A DNA stretch of 29,075 nucleotides from CAUJGQ01 sp042408665 (GTDB lineage Bacteria > Chloroflexota > Dehalococcoidia > CAUJGQ01). The notes under the pieces were generated by a model. The model saw only the letters and a list, made by a program, of their open reading frames with translations. It made no database searches and had not been told where the DNA came from. This document shows, one piece after another, positions 14,793-23,829 of the stretch (its first letter is position 1; every line of letters starts with the position of its first letter). A program made the position numbers and the translations under genes. The stretch lies in assembly GCA_042408665.1 (NCBI GenBank), contig JBHOQW010000272.1, positions 1 through 29,075 of the forward strand. Reading direction: 5' to 3'.

Positions 14793-16556
14793 ATGCTTGA
14801 GGAGATCGTCTTCAAGATCGGTGGCGAACAAGGGCAAGGGTTGGACTCCACGGCCGACACCTTCGCCACCGTGGTCAACCGCCTGGGGTACTGGGTCTAC
14901 TACTACAAGACCTTCCAGTCCCGCATCAAAGGCGGACACACGGATTTCACCATCCGCCTGGCGCGCAAGCGGGTGCTGGCAGCGGTGCCGCGCGTGCACG
15001 TGCTGGCGGCCATGGACCAGGAGAGCATCGACCTGCTGTCCAAGGAGCTGGTGGACAACGGCCTGCTCCTAGCCGATGCCCACTTCAAGCCCACCGCGCC
15101 CACCAACGTGGACCTTATCGCCTTCGACATGACAGCCATCGCCCGCGAGCTAGGCAACCCCATCTACCGCGGCATGGTGGCCATCGGCGCCGCCGCGGCG
15201 CTGCTGGGCATCCCGCTGCAGGGCTTCAAGGATTATGTCGCTCAGCGCTTCAGCCGCCGCGGCCGGGAGATCGTGGAGGCGAACTGGGCGGCACTGCAGC
15301 GCGGCTGGGATGAGGCCAAGAAGCTGGCCGGCAACCGCACCTTCGAGATGGCGCCGCCACCGGAGGACGACGGCAACCGCATTCTCATCGCCGGCAACGA
15401 GGCGATGGTGCTGGGCGCGCTGGCGGCCGGCTGCCGGGCCGTGTTCGCCTACCCGATCACGCCCGCCTCAGAGGTGCTGGAGACGGCCGCCAAGCTCTTC
15501 CCCAAATACGGCGGTGTGGCCGTGCAGATGGAGGACGAGCTGTCCGCGCTGGCCGCCGCCGTGGGCGCCCAGTTCGCCGGCGTGCGCGCCATGACCGCCA
15601 CCGCCGGGCCCGGCATCTCCCTCATGCAGGAGAACCTGGGCTGGGCCGGGATGTGTGAGATCCCGGTGGTGGTGATCGACACCCAGCGTGGCGGCCCCTC
15701 CACCGGCATGCCCACCAAGCATGAGCAGAGCGACCTGTTCGCCCTCTGCCTGGGCGGCCACGGTGAGGCGCCGCGCATCGTCATCGCCCCCGGCACCGTG
15801 GAGCAGGCCTACCGGGACGCGGCGCTGGCCTTCAACCTGGCGGACAACTACCACTGCCCGGTGCTCATCGCCTCCGACCTGGGCTTGGCGCACTGGAAAA
15901 CCTCGGTGCCGCCGTTCCAGCTCAGCGACATCACCATCGACCGCGGCCCGCTGGTCTCCACCGAGGAGTTGCTGCGGATGGGTCGTAACGCCTTCCAGCG
16001 CTACGCCCGCACCGAGACCGGCATTAGCCCGCGCTCCCTGCCCGGCCAGCCCAACGGCCAGTACCTGGCCAGCGGCTCCGAGCACGGCCCCACCGGCAAG
16101 GTGACCGAGAACCCGGCCAACCGCCGGTACATGATGGACCGCCGCCTGCGCCGCATCCGCGGCCCGCTGGAGCTGCACGGCCAGCCGGTGCTGGGCGTGG
16201 AGTACCGCGGTGACGAGAACCCGGAGGTGCTGCTCATCGCCTACGGCTCCCCCATCGGCGCCGTGTGGGAGGGTGCCGAGATCCTGCGCGGCGAGGGCAT
16301 CCGCACCGGCGTGGCGCAGGTGCGGGTCATCCAGCCCATGCCGGTGCAGGAGCTGCAGCCGCTCATCGAGCGTGCCGGTCACACCTTCGTGGTAGAAAAC
16401 AACGCCCTGGGCCAGTTCGCCTTTTTGATGCGGGCGCACGGGATCCACGGGCGGATCGGTTCGGTGCTCAAGTACGACGGCACCCTCTTCCAGGCGGATG
16501 AGGTGGCGAGCCGGGTGAAGCAGGCGCTGCTCACCGAGGGCGTGGCGGCCGACTAG
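14793..16556 (+). CDS. korA: 2-oxoacid:ferredoxin oxidoreductase, fused gamma-alpha subunit
   Basis: Larger subunit (587 residues) of a CoA-dependent 2-oxoacid decarboxylating enzyme that reduces ferredoxin, most likely 2-oxoglutarate:ferredoxin oxidoreductase (KorAB) of the TCA cycle. The gamma domain comes first (about 1-185; FKIGGEQGQGLDSTADTFA). The alpha domain then follows: the pyrimidine-binding region (about 200-400; GNEAMVLGALAAGCRAVFAYPITPASEV, MTATAGPGISLMQENLGWA, RGGPSTGMPTKHEQSDL) and the transketolase C-terminal domain (about 460-560). The ATG at 14793 has AGGAGG upstream. korB follows after 33 bases. There is no separate delta ferredoxin subunit, as in the oxygen-tolerant two-subunit class. 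Confidence 0.93.
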   Translation: MLEEIVFKIGGEQGQGLDSTADTFATVVNRLGYWVYYYKTFQSRIKGGHTDFTIRLARKRVLAAVPRVHVLAAMDQESIDLLSKELVDNGLLLADAHFKPTAPTNVDLIAFDMTAIARELGNPIYRGMVAIGAAAALLGIPLQGFKDYVAQRFSRRGREIVEANWAALQRGWDEAKKLAGNRTFEMAPPPEDDGNRILIAGNEAMVLGALAAGCRAVFAYPITPASEVLETAAKLFPKYGGVAVQMEDELSALAAAVGAQFAGVRAMTATAGPGISLMQENLGWAGMCEIPVVVIDTQRGGPSTGMPTKHEQSDLFALCLGGHGEAPRIVIAPGTVEQAYRDAALAFNLADNYHCPVLIASDLGLAHWKTSVPPFQLSDITIDRGPLVSTEELLRMGRNAFQRYARTETGISPRSLPGQPNGQYLASGSEHGPTGKVTENPANRRYMMDRRLRRIRGPLELHGQPVLGVEYRGDENPEVLLIAYGSPIGAVWEGAEILRGEGIRTGVAQVRVIQPMPVQELQPLIERAGHTFVVENNALGQFAFLMRAHGIHGRIGSVLKYDGTLFQADEVASRVKQALLTEGVAAD

Positions 16557-16589
16557 GCGCGCCCGAAGGAGTACGGCGAGGAGACGACC

Positions 16590-17471
16590 ATGACGACGCA
16601 ACCAGCGCTGACGATTGCCGACTACAAGACGGACGAACCCTCGTGGTGGTGCCCGGGCTGTGGGGACTTCGGCGTGCTGGCCGCCCTGCAGAAGGCGCTG
16701 CTGGAGCTGGCCATCCCGCCGGAGATGGTTACCATCGTGGCCGGCATCGGCTGCTCCGGCAAGATCGGCAACTACATCAACTCTTACAACATCCACACCA
16801 CGCACGGCCGCACGATGCCGGTCGCCCTGGGGGTGAAGCTCGCCAACCGCGACCTGACCGTGATCGCCGCCGGCGGCGACGGCGACGGCTACGCCATCGG
16901 CATGGGCCACTTCGTGCACGCCCTGCGCCGCAATCCGGACATCACCTACGTGGTGATGGACAACCAGATCTACGGCCTCACCAAGGGGCAGGTCTCGCCC
17001 ACCTCCATGGAGGGGTTCGAGACGCGCTCCACCCCGCAGGGCTCGATCGAGCACCCGGTGCGGCCACTACAGCTCGCCATCGCCACCGGCGCCACGTTCG
17101 TGGCCCAGGGCTTCTCCTCCAAGCAGAAGCAACTGGTGGAGATCCTCAAGGCGGCGGTGCAGCATCGCGGCTTCGCCCTGGTGAACACCATCAGCCCGTG
17201 CGTGACCTTCAACAAGGTCAACACGTACGACTACTTCAAGGCGCACCTCACCGACCTGGACACGCTGCCGGGCTACGACCCCACGGACCGCGAGCTGGCG
17301 CTGCGCACGCTCATGGAGCACGACGAGCTGGTAACGGGCATAGTGTACCGCAAGCCGGACTCCGTGCCGTTCGAAGACCGGCTGCCCGGCTTCCGCGCCG
17401 AGCCGCTGGTGCACCAGCCCCTCGAGGTCGACCCGGCCGACTTCGAACGCATGGTGATGAGCTTCCGCTAA
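16590..17471 (+). CDS. korB: 2-oxoacid:ferredoxin oxidoreductase, beta subunit
   Basis: Thiamine-diphosphate subunit (293 residues) of the same enzyme. The four Cys that hold the single [4Fe-4S] cluster are visible: C21 and C24 in WWCPGCGDFG, C55 in GIGCSGKIG and C204 in ISPCVTFNKV. The ThDP/Mg motif GDGDGYAIGMGHFVHALRRNPDITYVVMDN spans 97-125. The ATG is preceded by GGAG. Together with korA it forms a two-gene operon. Substrate assignment (2-oxoglutarate rather than pyruvate or branched-chain acids) is by overall resemblance and is less certain than the family. Confidence 0.94.
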   Translation: MTTQPALTIADYKTDEPSWWCPGCGDFGVLAALQKALLELAIPPEMVTIVAGIGCSGKIGNYINSYNIHTTHGRTMPVALGVKLANRDLTVIAAGGDGDGYAIGMGHFVHALRRNPDITYVVMDNQIYGLTKGQVSPTSMEGFETRSTPQGSIEHPVRPLQLAIATGATFVAQGFSSKQKQLVEILKAAVQHRGFALVNTISPCVTFNKVNTYDYFKAHLTDLDTLPGYDPTDRELALRTLMEHDELVTGIVYRKPDSVPFEDRLPGFRAEPLVHQPLEVDPADFERMVMSFR

Positions 17472-17491
17472 CGCCCAGCGAGCTGGATGAC

Positions 17492-17533
17492 GCGGTGCGG
17501 GCGGCCCCTCTTCGGAGCGGCCGCCCGCATCGC
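17492..17533. terminator. Long hairpin with UUCG tetraloop after korB
   Basis: A 15-bp stem (17492-17506 with 17519-17533, one G-T wobble) continues through one mismatch into CTC/GAG closed by a TTCG tetraloop (17511-17514). It lies 20 bases after the korB stop and between converging genes. No T run follows, so it may act as a terminator or as a 3'-end stabiliser. Confidence 0.65.
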
Positions 17534-17633
17534 GCCTCCAACGTGAGCACACGCCACCCCGACCCATCTCAGGACATAGCCCGACCGTTCGTCGGCACCC
17601 CCATCTACCCATCTCTCCAAGCGCAACCGGCGG

Positions 17634-18950
17634 TCAGCGGTCCGGCCACCGCAGCACGACCACCTCTTCCCGGAGCTGCGCCCGCGTAGCGGTGGCCAGC
17701 CGCGTGCGGAACAGATCGATGCCCTCCACCTCGTACCCCAGCGAGCGGGCGATCTTGGCCACCAGTCGGCCGGTACGGATCATGACCCGTAGGTACGACG
17801 CTTGATCCCCCACCACGTACGCCAGCCGCGCCCCCGGACGCAGCACCGCGCGCAGATGGGCCAGGTGACGCGCCATGCCGCCGAAGTACAGCCGCGTCAC
17901 CCGCGCGTACATCCGCTCGAAGCCGGAGGTCTTGCCCAGCGCGACGCGCCGCGCCTCGATGGCCGCGGCGAGGCGCGCGATCGCAGGATGTTCGGCCACC
18001 CAGCGGTCGTCGTCATCGGCCGCGTACACGCCGCGGGTGTTGGAGCGCACCAGCCCCTGCTTGAGGGCGCGCAGGTCGGCCTTGCTCCGGATGAACCCGA
18101 GCACCACGGACTCCAGCCGCGTGGTGCGGGTGTAGTCCTTCTCGTTTGGGTAGGGCGGGGAGGTGATGACGGCGTCCACCGAGCACGGCGGCAGCACCGC
18201 GTCAGGGCGGCGCGCGTCGGCGCGGAAGACCTGGGCGGGCACGGTGGCGCGGTCGCGCACCCCCCGCAGGTCATGGGCCATCGCCTCGACGGCGGCCAGC
18301 CACGGGGCCACCACCGGGGCATCCGCCTTGGCCGGGCCCACTCCCACTTCGGGCCCGAAGTGCAGGTTGCCGATGGTCGTCACCAGCGCCCGGGCGAGGG
18401 CCAGTCGCTCATGCCGCATGCAGCGCGCGTCCTGACGCTCGTCCAGACAGTCGCGCAGCACCAGCGTCTTGTGCAGGGGCAACGGGCTGATGGAGCCGGC
18501 GAGCAAGAGCCGCTCACACTCATGCGGGAGCCGACGCAGCGCAACCGTGGGCGGCTGCGCGCCGAAGAAGAGCGGATCGTCCTCAATGCCCTGCGCCGCC
18601 AGCACCCGGCGGGCCGCGCTTGCCACGTCGCGGGCGTGCCGCAGGAGCTCGTCCGGGTCCGGCGTCCAGTCTACCTTCACCTGGCTGGCGAAGTACGCTA
18701 TGGGGTTGGCTTCGATGCCCAGGCTGGGGATGCCGAGCTTCTTGCACTCCACCAGCACGGTGCCGGTGCCGCAGAACGGGTCCAGCACCCGGTGACCGTC
18801 ACCCACGCCGAAGCGCGCGAGATACTCGCGCACCAGGTGCGCCGGGAAGGAGAGCACGAAGCGGTACCACTCGTGCACCGCGCGGTCTTCCGGCCGCAGC
18901 TTGTTCAGCTCTCCGTTCCAGCTTCGGCGATACGCGACGGGGCGGCTCAT
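17634..18950 (-). CDS. DNA methyltransferase (amino-methylating, SPPY motif), solitary
   Basis: A 438-residue SAM-dependent DNA methylase that would add a methyl group to an exocyclic amine. Motif I (LDPFCGTGTVLVE, about 56-68) comes first and the catalytic motif IV TSPPY (263-267, followed by PNEKDY) comes about 200 residues later, with the region between likely holding target recognition. This order is that of alpha-like enzymes; SPPY is typical of N4-cytosine methylases, although N6-adenine activity is possible. No restriction gene is adjacent, so it looks like an orphan. The ATG has GGAGG five bases upstream. Target sequence is unknown. Confidence 0.8.
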   Translation of the reverse strand: MSRPVAYRRSWNGELNKLRPEDRAVHEWYRFVLSFPAHLVREYLARFGVGDGHRVLDPFCGTGTVLVECKKLGIPSLGIEANPIAYFASQVKVDWTPDPDELLRHARDVASAARRVLAAQGIEDDPLFFGAQPPTVALRRLPHECERLLLAGSISPLPLHKTLVLRDCLDERQDARCMRHERLALARALVTTIGNLHFGPEVGVGPAKADAPVVAPWLAAVEAMAHDLRGVRDRATVPAQVFRADARRPDAVLPPCSVDAVITSPPYPNEKDYTRTTRLESVVLGFIRSKADLRALKQGLVRSNTRGVYAADDDDRWVAEHPAIARLAAAIEARRVALGKTSGFERMYARVTRLYFGGMARHLAHLRAVLRPGARLAYVVGDQASYLRVMIRTGRLVAKIARSLGYEVEGIDLFRTRLATATRAQLREEVVVLRWPDR

Positions 18951-19039
18951 ACAGCCTCCATAGGGCGAGTGGGCCAGCGTGCGCTATTTTGCACGCAACA
19001 CTCGGATACCTGGACGGACGATATGACACCCGAGCGCTC

Positions 19040-19375
19040 GCCACCCTCTCCCGTTCGCGGGAGAGGGTTTCCGATCTTGGCGAACACGCTTCGCCCAAGC
19101 CCGTTCTCCCCTCTCCCACACGCACGCAGGAGAGTGGCGCACGTGCATGGAGGTCTGGCAGGGGCTCCTCCCTCTCCCACACGCACGCGGGAGAGGGGGG
19201 AGGGCCGGGGCGAGGGCCGGTCCCCACGGGCCCTCACCCGCCACGGCTCGCTGAGTCCGTAGTACCGCGTCCTGCAGGGGGCCGGCACTCCCTCGCCTAT
19301 GAACAGGGGAGGCTGATCGTGCTCCCCCGCTCCCGCCTTGCGGGAGCAGGGGTTGTGGGGTGAGGGCCCACCCCG
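19040..19375. repeat. Cluster of REP-like palindromes
   Basis: The 433-base gap between the methylase and the molybdoenzyme has no supportable gene and is filled with hairpin units. CCCTCTCCCG-TTCG-CGGGAGAGGG (19044-19067) is a perfect stem with a TTCG loop. Two related units share CCTCTCCCACACGCACGC followed by A or G and GGAGAG (about 19110-19135 and 19172-19197). A further hairpin GCTCCCGC-CTT-GCGGGAGC (about 19330-19348) is followed by GGGGTGAGGGC. The pattern is that of dispersed intergenic REP-like repeats; one or more may also end the converging transcripts. Confidence 0.7.
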
Positions 19376-19383
19376 CCAATCGC

Positions 19384-22191
19384 TTATGCCATCTGATAAG
19401 CGCTGGGGGCGGGTTTGACGGCGCGCAAGAGCCACAGGGGCCGGCGGGTGCCGTCCGGGCCGGGCGCCGGCCGGGTCATGGCTAACCACTCCCGGTAGAC
19501 GCGCATCGACGCCTCGGTGTCGGCCACCACGTCGCCGTACTGGTCACCGAGGTGGGCCCGCTCCACCCGCACCTTCTGGTGCCAACAGTGCATCCCGGAC
19601 ACCGGGTCCGGGTGCACTGGGAAGCTCAGGTTCTGGTGCACGCCGCCCTGCCGCCAGAAGACGCGCTCGGAGTCCGGATCGACGCTCGCGAAGGGGCGGA
19701 TGTCGTCGCGGCGACGCAGCCGCCAACGGCCCGGCCCCACCTGCGTCAGCTCGGCCGGGTACGTGGACCAGCGCTCACCCTGGCCCTCCGTCAGGCGCCA
19801 GCGGCCGAGGTGGTGCGAGCAGGCCACCACGCCGGGGCGCATCGCCTCCGTCACCCACACGTTCACCACAAAGTAGCCGATCTCGGTGCTCACCCGCACC
19901 AGATCCCCCACCTGCACGCCCAGGCGGGCAGCGTCCTCCGGGTGGATCCACAGCGGGTTGGTGTGGGAGATCTCGTACAGCCATTTGGCGTTGCCGCCGC
20001 GGGTGTGGATCAGCGTCGGCAGGCGGAAGGTGGGCACCAGTACGAACTCGTTCTGCGCCGGGTCCAGGTGCTCCCAGTGCACGTGGCTCTTGATGTAGCC
20101 GGGCACGGCATACTCCGGCCACCGCCAGGCCTTAAGCGTGGGCGAGTAGAACTCCAGCCGGCGCGACGGTGTGGGAAAGCCGGTGCGCGCCACCCCATCC
20201 ACCACCACGCCGAGGGCCGTGCCGTCCGGCGCGCGCACGACCTCGGTTTCCGGGTCCACCACCGCGTTCTTGAGCTGCTCGTCGCTGAGCGGCGTCTCGT
20301 GCATGCGGTACGCGCCCCGCCGCACCTCGAAGGCGCCGTAGCGGCGCATGTACTCCAGCGGCGTGAGGCCCTCCTTCGCCGCCGCCTCCGGCAGCCCCGG
20401 CACGGCGTGCTCGAAGATCCACCGGTAGTATTCCTCGACCGTCAGCTTCTCCCCCGGCCGGTAGGGCGACTCGAAATAGCGGCGGATGCCGAGGCTGCCG
20501 TCCGGGTCGATGCGCCAGGAGAGCTCGATCCAGAACTCGTCCTCCTCCCACACCTCGCCCGGGTTGGCCTCGTAGGTGTAGCGCACCTTCTTGCCCAGCC
20601 GCTCCATGGCCGCGCGCCGCACCGGCTGGCGGAAGGCGATCCATTGCGCGGCGTGCGTCTCCTGCGATTGCAGGTCGTGCCGCTCGGCGCCCACGCCCAT
20701 GGGCAGGACGTAGTCGGCAAAGTGCGCCGTCTCGCTCCAGATCGGGGTGAGCGCCGCGTGTAGGCCGATGAGCGACTCATCGCGCAGCACCTCGATCCAG
20801 GTAGCACCGTCTGGGTTCGTCCACACCGGGTTGTAGACGCGCGTGAAGTAGACGGCGAGCTTGCCACGCCCCTCTTTCAAGAAGTGGGGCAGGAGGAAGC
20901 TCATCTCGTGGTGGGCCAGGGGGTACTCTCTGGGCCACAACAGCTCGTTCCACAGCGTTTGCGGCGGCGGCTTAAGGAACGGCGCCGGCACGAACTTGTT
21001 CCAGGTGTTGGGCGCGGTGCCACCCGGCGTGCCGATGCTACCGGTGAGCACGTTCAGGAACTCCAGACATCGCGCCACCTGCCAGCCGCCCAGGTTGCCC
21101 GAGGCGGCGCCGCGCCAGACGTGCGTGGAGAAGGCGCTGCCCGCCCGCCCGATCTCGCGCGCGATCTCGACGATCGGCTCCGGGCGCACACGCGCCTCCC
21201 GCGCCGCGTACTCGGGCGTGAACGGCTCGTACAGCTTTGCCAGCTCGACGAGGAAGTTCTCGAACGTGGGCGACAGCTCCGGCCGCTCCGCGCGCATGAA
21301 CTCCCGCCAGTTGGTCCACCGCCGCACGAACTCGCGGTCGATCATGTCCTCTTTGATAAGGAGGCGGGCGATGGCCAAGAGCACAGCCGCCTCGCTGCCC
21401 GGCCAGGTGGGCAACCAGTAATCGGCGATGGCGGCGGTGTTGGACAGGCGCGGGTCGAAGACGGCGATCTTGGCGCCGTTCTTCTTACCCTCGATGATGC
21501 GCTGGGCGTGCGGGTTAAAGTAGTGGCCGGTCTCCAGGTGCGATGAGAGCAGCAGGATGAAGCGGGCGTTGGCGTGGTCGGGCGAGGGGCGGTCCGCCCC
21601 CTGCCACAGGTCATAGCCCAGGCGAGCGGCGGCCGAACAGACGTTGGTGTGCGAGTTGTGGCCGTCGATCCCCCAGGCCTGGAGCACGCGGTCCATGTAG
21701 CCGTCGTGGCCGGGCCGGCCCACGTGGTACATCACCTCGCCGTGCCGCCCCTCCATGAGCGCCCGCCGGATGCGCCCGCCGATATCGTCCAGCACCTCGT
21801 CCCAGGTCACGCGCTGCCACCGGCCAGAGCCGCGCGGCCCGACCCGGCGCAGCGGGTACAGGATGCGCTCCGGATCGTTGACCTGGTTGATGGTGGCGGG
21901 ACCCTTGGCGCAGTTGCGGCCGCGCGAGGCGGGGTGCTCCGGGTTGCCCTCGAATTTCTTGATCGCCAGCGTTTCCCGGTCCACGTAGGCGAGCAGGCCG
22001 CAGGCCGCCTCGCAGTTGAAGCAGATGGTCGGCACCAGCATATAGTGGCGCTCGACGCGCTTGGGCCACGCCTTGGCGTCCACCTCTACCCAGTCATCCC
22101 ATTGCTCCCGCGGCGGGTAGGCCGCCAGCAGCCCCTCGGCCGGCCCGTACCACTCGCCCACCGTTCGCCCCGTACCCTCACCCACGCTCAT
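19384..22191 (-). CDS. Molybdopterin oxidoreductase, cytoplasmic, SoeA-like
   Basis: Catalytic subunit (935 residues from ATG 22191; GTG 22200 is also possible) of the DMSO reductase superfamily. The N terminus has no Tat signal, so it should act in the cytoplasm. A [4Fe-4S] motif is formed by C57, C60, C64 and C94 (CFNCEAAC and NCAKG). C185 in HTNVCSAAARLGYD is the likely molybdenum ligand, a Cys and not selenocysteine. The molybdopterin guanine dinucleotide regions and the C-terminal dinucleotide-binding domain (NPLWIHPEDAARLGVQVGDLVRV) are present. With the ferredoxin-NrfD gene upstream and a persulfide dioxygenase at the head of the operon, sulfite oxidation (SoeABC type) is the best guess. 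Polysulfide/thiosulfate reductase or formate dehydrogenase remain alternatives. Confidence 0.85.
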   Translation of the reverse strand: MSVGEGTGRTVGEWYGPAEGLLAAYPPREQWDDWVEVDAKAWPKRVERHYMLVPTICFNCEAACGLLAYVDRETLAIKKFEGNPEHPASRGRNCAKGPATINQVNDPERILYPLRRVGPRGSGRWQRVTWDEVLDDIGGRIRRALMEGRHGEVMYHVGRPGHDGYMDRVLQAWGIDGHNSHTNVCSAAARLGYDLWQGADRPSPDHANARFILLLSSHLETGHYFNPHAQRIIEGKKNGAKIAVFDPRLSNTAAIADYWLPTWPGSEAAVLLAIARLLIKEDMIDREFVRRWTNWREFMRAERPELSPTFENFLVELAKLYEPFTPEYAAREARVRPEPIVEIAREIGRAGSAFSTHVWRGAASGNLGGWQVARCLEFLNVLTGSIGTPGGTAPNTWNKFVPAPFLKPPPQTLWNELLWPREYPLAHHEMSFLLPHFLKEGRGKLAVYFTRVYNPVWTNPDGATWIEVLRDESLIGLHAALTPIWSETAHFADYVLPMGVGAERHDLQSQETHAAQWIAFRQPVRRAAMERLGKKVRYTYEANPGEVWEEDEFWIELSWRIDPDGSLGIRRYFESPYRPGEKLTVEEYYRWIFEHAVPGLPEAAAKEGLTPLEYMRRYGAFEVRRGAYRMHETPLSDEQLKNAVVDPETEVVRAPDGTALGVVVDGVARTGFPTPSRRLEFYSPTLKAWRWPEYAVPGYIKSHVHWEHLDPAQNEFVLVPTFRLPTLIHTRGGNAKWLYEISHTNPLWIHPEDAARLGVQVGDLVRVSTEIGYFVVNVWVTEAMRPGVVACSHHLGRWRLTEGQGERWSTYPAELTQVGPGRWRLRRRDDIRPFASVDPDSERVFWRQGGVHQNLSFPVHPDPVSGMHCWHQKVRVERAHLGDQYGDVVADTEASMRVYREWLAMTRPAPGPDGTRRPLWLLRAVKPAPSAYQMA

Positions 22192-22237
22192 CGCCAGCAC
22201 CCCATCCGCACCGTGTCTCGGGCAGCCCTGCCCGGCG

Positions 22238-23794
22238 TTAGCTGAGCGGCACCGCCTGGCCGGCCTCCACCCAGGCGTACTCGAAGGCCGCCAGCCCGAG
22301 GAGGGCGCTTACCGCGCCCAGGCCGCCCAGCCAGCCCGGCGCGCCGGTTGCATAGGCCGCGCCGGCCAGCAGCGGCACCGCCGCGCCCAGGACCACCGCC
22401 CCCAGCCAGAACCGGCGGGCGTAGCGACCGAAGCCCAGCTCGTGGGCCGCCCGCGCCGCGTCGGCCGTGGCGTGCCGGCCGATCACCTCCGCCAGCCCGA
22501 TCAGGCCCGTGAGCAGCGCGCCACCGGCCATCAGGCGGGCGAGCGGCGCCCCCACCTCCCGCCCCGCACCGCCGAGCAGGGCGAGGAGGAGCAGAGCGGC
22601 CGCGCCGGCTGTGAGGGCGGCGGCCAGCAGGTGCCACAGGTAGAGCGGGCTCTGCCACAGGTCGCGCCCCTCCGCCTGGGCGAACAGGAACCCCGTGTAG
22701 CCCGCGGCGGCCAGCGCGGCCAGCCCGCCCAGCCACCACGCGACGGGCGATACGCCATCGGCCCCCGTAAGGCCAGCCAGCAGCCACAGCGCCGCCGCCG
22801 CGCCGAACGCCATCAGGCACCAGGCGCCCCGCACCAGCCAGGAGCGCAGGTTGGGCTGACGGCCGCCTCGCGCCACCGGCACCAGCAGCAGGTAGAAGAA
22901 CCGCTCCGGTCGCTTCAGGTCCCAGATAAGCAGACCGGTGGTGAGGACGAGAAAGAGAAGCGCGAGCACCGGCGCGGCGACGGTGAACAGGCGGGAGCCG
23001 TTCACGAAGCCGGGCGCGAGCAGGGCGGCCGCGGCCAGCAGGGCGCCGGCCGCCACGCTCTTGGTCCAGAGGTAGGCCGCCACCTTGCCGCCCCACGGGC
23101 GGGTGTGGGCCACGTCGTACACCTTGCGCCCCACCCCGGGGGCGTCGGGGTGCACCCCGGCTGGGGCGATGGGCAGGGGTGCGTCCGCGGGACGCTCCGC
23201 CCACAGGTAGGCGCCGTCGTCGCGCAGGGCACCGGGCTGGAGGGCCAGCGCGTCCACGCCGATGTAGAACAGCTTGGGCTCGGTGCCCTGCTCCGGCTTG
23301 CGCACGGCCAGCTTCTCGCGGCCGGCCAACTGGGCGATGCGCGACGCCGGGTTGTCCAGGTCGCCGGCGATGATGGCGTTCACCGGGCAGACGATCACGC
23401 AGGCCGGCTCCAGGCCGCGGTCCACGCGGTGGGCGCAGTAGTTGCATTTGGCCGCGGTGTGCGTCTCCGGGTCGATGTAGATGGCGTCGTAGGGGCAGGC
23501 CTGCATGCAGGCCTTGCAGCCGATGCAGCGCTCACGGTCGAAGTCCACGATGCCGTCGGCGCGGCGGTACAGAGCGCGGGTGGGGCAGATGGCCACACAG
23601 GGCGCGTTGTCGCAGTGGTTGCAGCGCAGCACGGCGAAGGAGCGGCGAGTGTTAGGGTACTCGCCACGCTCCACGTACTGCACCCAGGTGCGGAACACGC
23701 CCACCGGCACCTCGTGCTCGGCCTTGCAGGCCACGGTGCAGGCATGACAGCCGATGCAGCGGGACTGGTCGATGATGAAGCCGTACCGGGTCAT
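22238..23794 (-). CDS. Four-cluster ferredoxin fused to NrfD-type membrane subunit
   Basis: A 518-residue fusion of the electron-transfer (DmsB/PsrB/SoeB-like) and membrane (NrfD/SoeC-like) subunits. Residues 1-140 contain sixteen Cys in four groups (13-23, 58-70, 90-100, 117-136), enough for four [4Fe-4S] clusters. Residues about 235-518 form about eight membrane helices and include DLKRPERFFYLLLVP and NLRSWLVRGAW, typical of the NrfD family that binds quinone. There is no signal peptide, so the clusters face the cytoplasm. The start is ATG at 23794 with AGGAG upstream. It lies 35 bases after the dioxygenase gene and 46 bases before the molybdoenzyme gene. Confidence 0.87.
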   Translation of the reverse strand: MTRYGFIIDQSRCIGCHACTVACKAEHEVPVGVFRTWVQYVERGEYPNTRRSFAVLRCNHCDNAPCVAICPTRALYRRADGIVDFDRERCIGCKACMQACPYDAIYIDPETHTAAKCNYCAHRVDRGLEPACVIVCPVNAIIAGDLDNPASRIAQLAGREKLAVRKPEQGTEPKLFYIGVDALALQPGALRDDGAYLWAERPADAPLPIAPAGVHPDAPGVGRKVYDVAHTRPWGGKVAAYLWTKSVAAGALLAAAALLAPGFVNGSRLFTVAAPVLALLFLVLTTGLLIWDLKRPERFFYLLLVPVARGGRQPNLRSWLVRGAWCLMAFGAAAALWLLAGLTGADGVSPVAWWLGGLAALAAAGYTGFLFAQAEGRDLWQSPLYLWHLLAAALTAGAAALLLLALLGGAGREVGAPLARLMAGGALLTGLIGLAEVIGRHATADAARAAHELGFGRYARRFWLGAVVLGAAVPLLAGAAYATGAPGWLGGLGAVSALLGLAAFEYAWVEAGQAVPLS

Positions 23795-23829
23795 GCCTGC
23801 TCCTGCGGCGGGGGTGCCGGCGAGCGGTA

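Noticed and set aside
15468..17054. A 528-codon minus-strand open frame over korA-korB
   Set aside because: Antisense of two genes with clear active-site motifs; no recognisable motif of its own.
19040..19375. CRISPR array
   Set aside because: The repeats are palindromic, uneven in spacing and length, and lack unique spacers of regular size; no cas gene is present.
21628..21650. Possible selenocysteine position in the molybdoenzyme, suggested by the selC gene in the window
   Set aside because: The metal-ligand position (residue 185) is a Cys codon and the frame is open, with no in-frame TGA.
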